From assembly GCA_945876405.1 (NCBI GenBank), contig CAMCOJ010000032.1, positions 1-11,628 of the forward strand: a DNA stretch of 11,628 nucleotides, in the 5' to 3' direction. This stretch comes from an uncultured Ruminococcus sp. (GTDB lineage Bacteria; Bacillota; Clostridia; Oscillospirales; Ruminococcaceae). The translations under genes and the position numbers were made by a program. How positions within the stretch are numbered: position 1 is the first letter of the stretch; each line of letters begins with the position of its first letter. This document shows, one piece after another, positions 5,800-11,575 of this stretch. Under the pieces are notes generated by a model, which saw only the letters and a list, made by a program, of their open reading frames with translations, was not told where the DNA came from and did no database searches.

Positions 5800-7258
5800 G
5801 TTTACAACCAACTCAAAAGGTGAGAAAAAAAGGTTTTCGAGAGAGTCCATAGTTTACAGATGGGTTTTCAACAATCTCGCCATCCTCATCCTTATTTTGT
5901 TTGTAATTGCAACCATAATGATTTATGCAATTCAGAACTACTACTATGTTTCAACCCAGCAGTATCTGACCGGGAAGCTTACAACCATAACAAGTGTACT
6001 CAGCAAATATTCGACTGATGCAAATAAAAACTTTTCATCTGAAGTCCGCAACATGGTTGAAACCTTTTCTGACAAGGATAAGATTGAACTGATGGCGATC
6101 AATTCAAAAGGCAAGGTTGTAATTACATCATCAGGATTTTCACCTGATGATTCAGTTTCAATGGATGATTATGATGAGGCCATGGAAACCAACGGCTTTG
6201 GTTACTGGAATGGAAAATCTGAAAACAATGAAAAAATTATGGCTGTTTCCTATCCGGTGTCCTCCAAAAACTCAGACTACTCTGCAATGCGTGTAGTTGT
6301 ATCACTTTCAGATGTAGACAGCACCATTTTATCAATGACACTCCTTATAATCACCTGCTGTATGCTTGTCCTTCTCCCGCTGGTATTTTCCGGAGTTTAC
6401 TTTGTAGGTTCAATTGTCAGGCCTGTCCAGAAAGTAAACGGTGCAACCAAAAAATTTGCGATGGGTGACTTTACAGAAAGAATTCCTATAGAGACAAACG
6501 ATGAGATTGGTCAGCTTTGTGAATCCATAAACCATATGGCTGATGAGTTGTCAACTGCAGAAGCAATGAAAAATGAATTTATCTCATCAGTTTCACATGA
6601 GCTCAGAACACCTCTGACAGCGATAAAAGGATGGGCGGAAACCATAAATGCAGAAAATGATGAGGAAACAACAAGAAAAGGCATTAGAGTAATTGTAAGT
6701 GAAACTGAACGTCTTTCCCAGATGGTTGAGGAACTTCTCGACTTCTCAAGAATTCAGAACGGAAAATTCACTTTACAGATGTCTGTAATTGACATTCTTG
6801 CGGAACTCGAAGATGCGATACTGATTTATACCGAAAAAGCCAGACATGAAAACACAGTAATCAGTTACAACTCTCCTGAGATGCTTCCGTTTATTTTCGG
6901 AGATAAAAATCGCTTACGACAAGTATTTATAAACATAATTGACAACGCAATAAAATATTCCAGCAGTCCGAACCGCCAGAGCCATATAGAAATAAATGCA
7001 TCCCAGCTTGACGAAAAACATATATGTATTACTGTAAGCGATAACGGATGTGGCATTTCAGCAGCCGACCTTCCTAAAATTAAAACAAAGTTCTTCAAGG
7101 CAAATCATTCAAAAAGAGGATCAGGAATTGGTCTCGCAGTTGCAGATGAAATAATTTCCATGCATCATGGTCAGCTTAATATAGAAAGTGAAGAACATGT
7201 TGGTACCAAAGTTGAGATTATTCTCCCGACAGAAACATCTCATAAAAACAACAATTAA
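5789..7258 (+). CDS. Sensor histidine kinase with HAMP domain
   Basis: The product has 489 residues from ATG at 5789, which overlaps the regulator's end by 11 bases and implies translational coupling. A TTG-type start further upstream (5732) would add residues that only shadow the regulator. There is one membrane helix at about 26-48, an outer sensor region at about 49-177, a second helix at about 178-205, HAMP at about 206-258 and HisKA with the phosphorylated H270 in SHELRTPLTAIKGW. The ATP-binding domain has an N-box (NIIDNAIKYS, about 382-391), a G1 box (DNGCGI) and a G2 box (GSGIGLA, about 444). All catalytic motifs are intact. The outer domain resembles small PAS/Cache-like sensor folds of PhoR/ResE-type kinases, but its ligand cannot be inferred. 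It should phosphorylate the regulator encoded immediately upstream. Confidence 0.94.
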   Translation: MKNKFTTNSKGEKKRFSRESIVYRWVFNNLAILILILFVIATIMIYAIQNYYYVSTQQYLTGKLTTITSVLSKYSTDANKNFSSEVRNMVETFSDKDKIELMAINSKGKVVITSSGFSPDDSVSMDDYDEAMETNGFGYWNGKSENNEKIMAVSYPVSSKNSDYSAMRVVVSLSDVDSTILSMTLLIITCCMLVLLPLVFSGVYFVGSIVRPVQKVNGATKKFAMGDFTERIPIETNDEIGQLCESINHMADELSTAEAMKNEFISSVSHELRTPLTAIKGWAETINAENDEETTRKGIRVIVSETERLSQMVEELLDFSRIQNGKFTLQMSVIDILAELEDAILIYTEKARHENTVISYNSPEMLPFIFGDKNRLRQVFINIIDNAIKYSSSPNRQSHIEINASQLDEKHICITVSDNGCGISAADLPKIKTKFFKANHSKRGSGIGLAVADEIISMHHGQLNIESEEHVGTKVEIILPTETSHKNNN

Positions 7259-7270
7259 AATATACAGCAT

Positions 7271-7300
7271 GCAGGTTGCAAAACAATACAACCTGTTTTT
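7271..7300 (+). terminator. Probable terminator of the two-component operon
   Basis: A 7-bp stem pairs 7272-7278 (CAGGTTG) with 7289-7295 (CAACCTG), with a 10-base loop, followed by five T residues. A second T-run lies at 7314-7320. The stem is short, so some readthrough into the DUF1385 gene at 7343 is possible. Confidence 0.65.
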
Positions 7301-7342
7301 AACTTTAAATCAATTTTTTTATACATCAGAAAAGAGGTATTT

Positions 7343-8296
7343 ATGGGCAAGGAAGTTTATAAGTCAAAGATAGGTGGTCAGGCACTTATTGAAGGAATTA
7401 TGATGAAAGGTGTTTACAAATCAGCAATGGCATGCCGTCTTCCAGACGGAACAATCGACCTCGAAACATGGGATGAAAATAACGGAAAAAATGCTCCCTG
7501 GTATAAGAAAACGCCCTTTATACGCGGAAGTTTCAACTTTATATCATCACTGGTGACAGGTTATAAGTGTCTCATGAAATCAGCCGAGAAACAAATGACC
7601 GAAGAAGATGAAGAAGAAGAGATGACAAAATTCGAAAAGTGGCTGACCGATAAATTCGGTGAGCAGCTTATGGGAATACTTTCAGCAGTGGCGATGGTTA
7701 TCGGAGTAGTGCTGAGTCTGTTCCTGTTTAAGTTTATACCAACTCTGGTTACCAAGCCTGTTGAACATCTGACAATACTCCGTACTGCCATTGAAGGTAT
7801 AATCAAGATAATTATCTTCATAGGATATCTTGCTCTTACTTCAAAGATGAAAGATATAAGAAGAACATACGAATATCATGGCGCAGAACACAAAACTATA
7901 GCATGTCTGGAAGCACATGAGGAGCTTACAGTTGAAAACGTAAAAAAGCAATCACGTTTTCATCCAAGATGCGGAACAAGCTTTATATTCATAACACTTT
8001 TTACAAGTATATTTGTATTCTGTTTCATTCCGTCATTTTCATCATATGGGAAAATAGCCAGAATCTTTCTCAGACTTCTTGTACAGCTGATTCTTCTCCC
8101 GTTTATTATCGGAATAGCCTATGAACTTATCAGACTTGCCGGAAGGAAGAACAACACATTTACAAGAATTATTTCCGCACCGGGCCTGAAGATTCAACGT
8201 CTTACAACCCGTGAACCTGATGATTCACAGATTGAAGTTGCAATATCTGCTATTAAACCTTGTATTCCGGAAAATATGGAGGATGACATTTGGTAA
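7343..8296 (+). CDS. DUF1385 family membrane protein (YqhQ-like)
   Basis: The product has 317 residues and starts at ATG after AAAGAGG. The conserved DUF1385 signatures are present: IGGQALIEGIMMKG near the N-terminus, YHGAEHKTIACLEA at about residue 178, and RFHPRCGTSFIFI at about 208. Hydrophobic segments at about 110-133, 147-165, 210-232 and 244-266 predict a polytopic membrane protein. An acidic patch of Asp and Glu lies at about 86-95. The Bacillus homologue is YqhQ; its biochemical function is not established to my knowledge. The next gene, prmC, starts inside its last codons, an arrangement commonly seen in Firmicutes. No clear promoter is visible in the 84 bases upstream. Confidence 0.93.
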   Translation: MGKEVYKSKIGGQALIEGIMMKGVYKSAMACRLPDGTIDLETWDENNGKNAPWYKKTPFIRGSFNFISSLVTGYKCLMKSAEKQMTEEDEEEEMTKFEKWLTDKFGEQLMGILSAVAMVIGVVLSLFLFKFIPTLVTKPVEHLTILRTAIEGIIKIIIFIGYLALTSKMKDIRRTYEYHGAEHKTIACLEAHEELTVENVKKQSRFHPRCGTSFIFITLFTSIFVFCFIPSFSSYGKIARIFLRLLVQLILLPFIIGIAYELIRLAGRKNNTFTRIISAPGLKIQRLTTREPDDSQIEVAISAIKPCIPENMEDDIW

Positions 8297-9144
8297 CCAT
8301 AAGTCAACTATCAACCAACCTTAAAATTCTTCTGAAACAAAACAATATAGATGATTACATATTTGAAACACGTTGCATTCTTGAACATACACTTTGTATC
8401 AGTCATGAGAAAATGATTGCAAACCCGGACCTTGCTCTTTCAGATGAACAGGTTTCACTGGTTCAGAAAATTACCCGAAAGAGAATTACAGGATATCCTC
8501 TTCAGTATATACTTGGTGAATGGGAATTTTTCGGACTTCCTTTTTATGTGGGTGAAGGAGTTCTGATTCCCCGACAGGACACTGAAACTCTTGTTGAAAG
8601 CGTATTAAACCAGGTTGCATCAACGACCAGTCCGTCACCGCATATTCTTGATTTGTGCAGTGGCAGCGGATGTATTGCAATAGCACTTGAAAAACATCTT
8701 AGCAGTGCAAAAATCGGTGCTGTAGAGTACTCTGACAAAGCTATGGAGTATCTTACACGAAATATCGAACTTAACCGTTCAAAAGTAACTGTGTACAACG
8801 GAGATGTGCTTAATCCGAAGCTGTGCTGTAATTTTAAGAATATAGATATAATCACCTCCAATCCCCCATATCTGACTTCGGAAGATATGAGTGTACTTCA
8901 GAAAGAAGTATCATTTGAACCGGAAATGGCTCTCCGTGGCGGTGCCGACGGGCTGCTGTTCTATCGTGAAATAACAGCCATCTGGAAACAATCTCTTAAG
9001 AAAGGCGGTATGATTTTTTTTGAGATTGGATTAAACCAGGAAAGAGATGTTTCACAGATTCTTATAAAAAACGGATTTTCTGATATAGAAACATATCCGG
9101 ATCTTAGTGGTATAATACGGGTTGTTTCCGGAGTTTACAAATAA
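8290..9144 (+). CDS. prmC: Peptide chain release factor N5-glutamine methyltransferase
   Basis: PrmC uses S-adenosylmethionine to methylate the Gln of the GGQ motif in release factors RF1 and RF2, in the cytoplasm. The product has 284 residues, the usual length. It shows the N-terminal helical domain, GYPLQYILGEWEFFG (about 68-82), IPRQDTETL (about 93-101, with RQD for the usual RPD), the SAM-binding loop ILDLCSGSGCIAIAL (about 119-133) and the catalytic NPPY at 191-194. The start is TTG at 8290, with GGAGG at 8278-8282; the frame overlaps the DUF1385 gene by 7 bases. In many Firmicutes prfA (RF1) follows prmC. Here a terminator and a converging gene follow instead. Confidence 0.95.
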   Translation: MVTISQLSTNLKILLKQNNIDDYIFETRCILEHTLCISHEKMIANPDLALSDEQVSLVQKITRKRITGYPLQYILGEWEFFGLPFYVGEGVLIPRQDTETLVESVLNQVASTTSPSPHILDLCSGSGCIAIALEKHLSSAKIGAVEYSDKAMEYLTRNIELNRSKVTVYNGDVLNPKLCCNFKNIDIITSNPPYLTSEDMSVLQKEVSFEPEMALRGGADGLLFYREITAIWKQSLKKGGMIFFEIGLNQERDVSQILIKNGFSDIETYPDLSGIIRVVSGVYK

Positions 9145-9191
9145 ACAAACGAGGTCGCCAGCTTTATATAAGGTTGACGACCTCGTTTGTT
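9144..9191. terminator. Bidirectional terminator after prmC
   Basis: A perfect 14-bp stem pairs 9144-9157 (AACAAACGAGGTCG) with 9178-9191, with a 20-base loop. It begins at the last base of the prmC stop codon and lies 8 bases beyond the stop of the converging coiled-coil gene. T-rich sequence flanks both sides. Confidence 0.88.
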
Positions 9192-9199
9192 ATTATGTT

Positions 9200-9805
9200 T
9201 TAAACTGAAGTTTCATTGTCTTTTTTATGAAAAAGTCTTTTAAAAAATCCTTTTTTCTCATTTGCACCAGCGGTGATGAGTCTGAACTGTTCCTGCTCCG
9301 CCCTGTGAAGCTGTTGCTGCTGGTCTATAAGTCGCTGAAGTTCAGCAATCTGCTTATCCTTGGCTGAAAGCTGTTCCTGAAGCTGTCTGTCCTTTGCGGA
9401 AAGCTGTTCATCCTTTGCAACCAACTGCTCCTGCATCTTCTGATTCTGACTGCTGTTGCTTTCCATAAGTTCCTTTATCTGCTGATCTTTTGACGTAATC
9501 TGATCAGAAAGGACCTTCAGGGTTGCATCAAAATATGATGAGAATAAATTAGTCTGTGCCTGAATACTGAGATCTTCATATACCCCGTCTGAACCATCTG
9601 CACTCTGATTCTGCTGGTTTACTGGAGCATCAGCAAAAAGCTCCAGTGCCTCCTTGCTGATAAGTTTCATTTTTCCGTTATACTGAATATACTTGTTTAA
9701 AGCGCTGTCAGTCTGGTTTAATCGTTTATAAACCGCCTGAGTAGTTACGTTGGCAAGAGTTGCGAATTCTTTTATTGTAACATACTGCTGTTCTGTCTGC
9801 TCCAT
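9200..9805 (-). CDS. HTH, coiled-coil and basic-tail protein (RacA- or DUF536-like architecture)
   Basis: The product has 201 residues from ATG at 9803-9805, chosen because GGGAGG lies 7 bases ahead on the minus strand; an in-frame TTG at 9821-9823 overlaps that site and is rejected. Residues about 8-35 (YVTIKEFATLANVTTQAVYKRL) form a MerR/HTH_17-like helix-turn-helix. A Gln-rich linker follows, then a long coiled coil at about 105-180 with the repeated unit (E)QL-x-AKD-x-Q. The tail KKGFFKRLFHKKD is basic and amphipathic, of the kind that can touch membranes. That order of parts is shared by RacA (chromosome anchoring) and by the DUF536 proteins of Gram-positive plasmids; I cannot tell which family, if either, applies. 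Its consensus promoter lies within GTTGTCAA repeats, consistent with autoregulation. Confidence 0.8.
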   Translation of the reverse strand: MEQTEQQYVTIKEFATLANVTTQAVYKRLNQTDSALNKYIQYNGKMKLISKEALELFADAPVNQQNQSADGSDGVYEDLSIQAQTNLFSSYFDATLKVLSDQITSKDQQIKELMESNSSQNQKMQEQLVAKDEQLSAKDRQLQEQLSAKDKQIAELQRLIDQQQQLHRAEQEQFRLITAGANEKKGFFKRLFHKKDNETSV

Positions 9806-9832
9806 CTGATTTCCTCCCTGCAAACAAAATAT

Positions 9833-9915
9833 GTTGTCAACTAAACAAAATTGATACTATATAATTATATCCTTTTATCGACAGGTTGTCAATATATTTT
9901 TTTGTATATGACAAC
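9833..9915. repeat. Three GTTGTCAA-type operator candidates at the coiled-coil gene promoter
   Basis: GTTGTCAA occurs at 9833-9840 and 9885-9892, and the inverted form TGACAAC occurs at 9909-9915. The 9885 copy contains the minus-strand -35 hexamer, and with the 9909 copy makes a 7-bp inverted repeat with a 17-bp spacer. The 9833 copy is in the leader. This layout fits repression of the HTH gene by its own product. Confidence 0.6.
9864..9892 (-). promoter_or_regulatory. Consensus promoter of the coiled-coil gene
   Basis: On the minus strand TTGACA (9887-9892) and TATAAT (9864-9869) are separated by 17 bp, a perfect match. Transcription should start near 9857, about 52 bases ahead of the ATG. 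The -35 hexamer is part of a GTTGTCAA repeat. Confidence 0.88.
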
Positions 9916-9925
9916 TTTTTATTTT

Positions 9926-10042
9926 TTACACCATAAAGCTTTCAGAATTGCAAACCAGAATTATTCTGTGGTTGAAAATTTCCTTGAGATATTCTTTTTC
10001 TTCAGGCCGGATCTGTTCGCCTTTATATTTGAGGTTGCACAT
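9926..10042 (-). pseudogene. Possible remnant of a VRR-NUC-like nuclease C-terminus
   Basis: A minus-strand frame of 38 residues begins with ATG at 10040-10042 and ends with TAA at 9926-9928. It reads MCNLKYKGEQIRPEEKEYLK and then an EIFNHRIILVCNSESFMV end. The pattern K-G-x-x-x-x-PE-(E/Q)-K-E-(Y/F)-L, about 15 residues, then (L/V)VC-x-S, resembles the last 40 residues of VRR-NUC domain proteins, where it follows the catalytic part. There is no ribosome site, and the frame stays open for only a few codons further upstream, to a TTG without a ribosome site and then a stop. So if it was a gene, the catalytic part is gone. The similarity is from memory and could be chance. Confidence 0.3.
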
Positions 10043-10391
10043 AAGTTTAAAATGGTTTAAAATATATGGTTGCAAGGTTTAAATAGCGTTGTAAGTAGGT
10101 TTACAACCGTATTTTTCTCCTAAAATATTTCTTGTTTTCCAGTGAAATACCACTTTGAAAGATCGTTTTTAATGTCTGTACTTAGCTTTTTTCGTTTTAA
10201 CCAATATCAACAGAAAACCTCCGTTTATATAAAAGGTGATGGTATAACTTTCTGGTATTATAAAAACATATACCATATAGAGAGAAAAAATCAGTTTTCA
10301 TATCAAAATGATAATACAGTAAAATAATACCCCGATTCGCAGAAATAACGCCTGCTCCGCCATTTAAATTAATCGATTTTTTTATTTGCAA
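10043..10391. other. AT-rich stretch with no convincing gene
   Basis: No frame here has both a ribosome site and protein-like composition. Short frames at 10142-10327 (+) and 10197-10391 (-) lack Shine-Dalgarno sequences. What is visible is three GTTTAAA heptamers at 10045, 10055 and 10077 (10 and 22 bp apart), a GTTGCAA at 10069, a hairpin at 10088-10107, and an imperfect dyad GGTATA...TATACC around 10240-10275. The stretch ends at a strong plus-strand terminator, so a small RNA is possible, but I see no good promoter for one. Confidence 0.5.
10088..10107. repeat. Small inverted repeat GTTGTAA/TTACAAC
   Basis: Arms 10088-10094 and 10101-10107 pair over 7 bp with a 6-base loop. A short T-run (10111-10116) follows, so it could be a weak terminator. 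The arms are one base away from the GTTGTCA motif of the nearby operator candidates and match the TTTACAAC motif near 3541-3592. Confidence 0.45.
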
Positions 10392-10432
10392 AGCCAGTTA
10401 ATAGACCAATGTCTATTAACTGGCTGTTTTTT
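10392..10432 (+). terminator. Strong orphan intrinsic terminator
   Basis: A perfect 15-bp stem pairs 10392-10406 with 10411-10425, with a CAAT tetraloop, followed directly by G and a run of six T residues. The T-run is present only in the plus direction. The nearest recognised plus-strand gene upstream, prmC, already has its own terminator more than 1.2 kb away, so what this one ends is not explained. Confidence 0.9.
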
Positions 10433-10452
10433 ACCTTTATATGGGAATATAA

Positions 10453-10485
10453 TACCTCTTAGGGATATTAAATTACCTCTTAGGG
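10453..10485 (+). repeat. Two 12-bp direct repeats 21 bp apart, upstream of a promoter
   Basis: TACCTCTTAGGG is present exactly twice, at 10453-10464 and 10474-10485. The 21-bp period is two helical turns, so both copies face the same side of the DNA. The second copy ends 8 bp before the -35 box of the 83-aa gene. With transcription starting near 10529, the centres are at about -70 and -50, typical positions for an activator dimer or tandem sites. Confidence 0.7.
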
Positions 10486-10493
10486 CGAAACTA

Positions 10494-10522
10494 TTGAATT
10501 CACCGAATCAATAATATATAAT
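10494..10522 (+). promoter_or_regulatory. Promoter of the 83-aa protein gene
   Basis: TTGAAT (10494-10499) and TATAAT (10517-10522) are separated by 17 bp. The transcript should begin near 10529 with a leader of about 67 bases to the ATG at 10596. The leader is A-rich and contains a repeated (A)TAAACAAAAT(A/C) segment at about 10536 and 10556. Confidence 0.8.
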
Positions 10523-10595
10523 TAGACCATACCCGATAAACAAAATCAAAAGAAATAAACAAAATACATTATTATTTATTCAGGAGGAAATCACT

Positions 10596-10847
10596 ATGAA
10601 AACAATTTACAATGAATGCCTTGGAAACTCAGAACTTATCTACACTGCTTTCTGTGAAAAGGATACTGATACCAATAAAAACGTATACGGTATCATGGTA
10701 AGAGACAACCTGACAAACACAGAAGCTATTCTTCACAGTTTCACATCACACAGAGAAGCTGCTATAGACTTCATAGAAACACTTGTAAGAAATATAGTTC
10801 ATCCGGACTTTGTGAATGACGTAGCAGAAGATTATCTTCTCTCATAA
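10596..10847 (+). CDS. Small hypothetical protein, 83 residues
   Basis: The gene begins at ATG 7 bases after a strong AGGAGGA (10582-10588) and ends in TAA at 10845-10847, followed at once by a second TAA in frame. The protein is soluble-looking and acidic. A beta-rich N-terminal half (MKTIYNECLGNSELIYTAFC, then YGIMVRDN) leads into a helical C-terminal half with SHREAAIDFIETLVRNIVHP and a DVAEDYLLS end. The pattern of a YGI-(M/V) strand followed by a helix and a terminal (V)-x-EDYL resembles small proteins frequent in Ruminococcus, possibly DUF6514, but I am not certain. No signal peptide, membrane segment or catalytic motif is visible. It stands alone behind its own promoter and phased direct repeats, so it is individually regulated. 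Function unknown. Confidence 0.8.
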   Translation: MKTIYNECLGNSELIYTAFCEKDTDTNKNVYGIMVRDNLTNTEAILHSFTSHREAAIDFIETLVRNIVHPDFVNDVAEDYLLS

Positions 10848-11080
10848 TAAACATGAAAGCATCATCTTTGAGTCATACAGATAAACAGATAATCGGATGT
10901 ACATAAAACGCTTACGCATGAATATGATATAAACAGTGGCACAAACGGCTGAAAAACCCCGGATTTTCCGTCCGGTAAAAAATCAATGTTAATATTTTAA
11001 CACTTTCAACCTCATTCAACAAATTAAAAAAATTATATTATATTCTGTAAGTCCTACGATTTTTTCAGCTTTTAGCATGA

Positions 11081-11109
11081 ATTGCTCTTACTATTAACAT
11101 AAGAGCAAT
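11081..11109. repeat. 10-bp inverted repeat
   Basis: ATTGCTCTTA (11081-11090) pairs with TAAGAGCAAT (11100-11109) around a 9-base loop. No T-run follows on either strand, so it is not a typical terminator. It may be an operator-like dyad or an RNA hairpin. Confidence 0.6.
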
Positions 11110-11194
11110 ATTGAAAAAGATAGAATTTATGCCGGGAATATAACACAATATTAATAAAAAAAAACGGTGTTATCTTCCATATATCACCATCACC

Positions 11195-11229
11195 TGTTAT
11201 TCTCTTTTCTATTGTTATTCTCTTTTCTA
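11195..11229 (+). repeat. Tandem 18-bp repeat, two copies
   Basis: TGTTATTCTCTTTTCTA occurs at 11195-11211 and again at 11213-11229, giving an 18-bp period with one spacer base. It is pyrimidine-rich and lies just upstream of a possible 15-codon frame. Confidence 0.75.
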
Positions 11230-11252
11230 ATTATTCTGACACAGGCAGGAAT

Positions 11253-11300
11253 ATGAAAATTTTCACGTTCAATATATTTTCCCTGTGCATTTTACTGTAG
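11253..11300 (+). CDS. Possible 15-residue hydrophobic peptide
   Basis: ATG at 11253 follows a GGCAGGA (11244-11250) by two bases, a tight but partly matching ribosome site. The frame reads MKIFTFNIFSLCILL and ends at TAG (11298-11300). The stop codon lies inside the 12-bp palindrome CTGTAGCTACAG (11295-11306), and a 19-bp hairpin starts 24 bases later. It could be a leader peptide or a random frame; no regulated gene lies close downstream except the tRNA. Confidence 0.2.
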   Translation: MKIFTFNIFSLCILL

Positions 11301-11323
11301 CTACAGCACAGTTGATATTACGT

Positions 11324-11366
11324 TATTATAGTGAAAGTCAAAATAAATTTGACTTTCACTATAATA
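11324..11366. repeat. Perfect 19-bp inverted repeat
   Basis: Arms 11324-11342 and 11348-11366 are exact complements around a 5-base loop, with GTGAAAGTC as the core of the left arm. T-rich sequence (11367-11370) follows on the plus strand, so it could be a bidirectional terminator. It could also be a miniature transposable element or a conserved intergenic hairpin. Confidence 0.8.
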
Positions 11367-11426
11367 TTTTATTAATATTGCCTTGCACATCCGTTCCCTG
11401 CGGTCACTCCGTGCATATCGGCACCG

Positions 11427-11455
11427 GTGAACGAAAAAAAATTTTTTTCGTTCAC
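11427..11455. repeat. Near-perfect palindrome with A/T tracts
   Basis: GTGAACG and seven A residues (11427-11440) mirror seven T residues and CGTTCAC (11442-11455) about a single central A at 11441. It begins with GTGAA, as does the core of the 19-bp repeat about 100 bp earlier. A hairpin without a proper loop is unlikely in RNA, so a DNA-level site or a terminator-like structure is more likely. Confidence 0.7.
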
Positions 11456-11501
11456 TATATTTCCGGCATAATAATTTTTATAAATTTTTTTCATAAAACA
11501 C

Positions 11502-11530
11502 TTGACATATCAATCATAATAGTGTATAAT
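11502..11530 (+). promoter_or_regulatory. Consensus promoter of the tRNA gene
   Basis: TTGACA (11502-11507) and TATAAT (11525-11530) stand exactly 17 bp apart, both perfect. The predicted transcription start is near 11537, leaving a leader of about 39 bases before the tRNA. Confidence 0.92.
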
Positions 11531-11575
11531 TTAATAGTCGCTTGTGAGAAATGCAATACGACAGTACAGAAAAAT

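Larger units (their letters stand above)
10848..11501. other. Non-coding stretch rich in inverted and tandem repeats
   Basis: No protein-like frame of useful size lies in these 654 bases on either strand. A weak hairpin (CCGGA 10959-10963 with TCCGG 10971-10975) could act as a minus-strand terminator because a T-run follows it on that strand. Four further repeat structures are listed separately. The strip at about 11381-11426 is noticeably richer in G+C than its surroundings and has TGCAC (11384-11388) facing GTGCA (11411-11415). I see no known riboswitch or RNA family. Confidence 0.6.

Noticed and set aside
9806..9823. TTG start for the coiled-coil protein
   Set aside because: The extra six codons contain the GGGAGG ribosome site of the ATG at 9805.
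9851..10060. Plus-strand 69-residue hydrophobic frame
   Set aside because: It is antisense to the coiled-coil promoter and the VRR-NUC-like remnant, and lacks a ribosome site.
10142..10327. Plus-strand 61-residue frame in front of the orphan terminator
   Set aside because: GTG start without ribosome site, and composition like random AT-rich sequence; kept only as a possibility of a small RNA.
10197..10391. Minus-strand 64-residue frame
   Set aside because: No ribosome site, TTG start next to the terminator hairpin, no recognisable motif.
10853..10906. Short frame MKASSLSHTDKQIIGCT
   Set aside because: No Shine-Dalgarno sequence and only 17 codons.
11195..11229. CRISPR array
   Set aside because: Only two copies with a one-base gap; no spacers and no cas genes.
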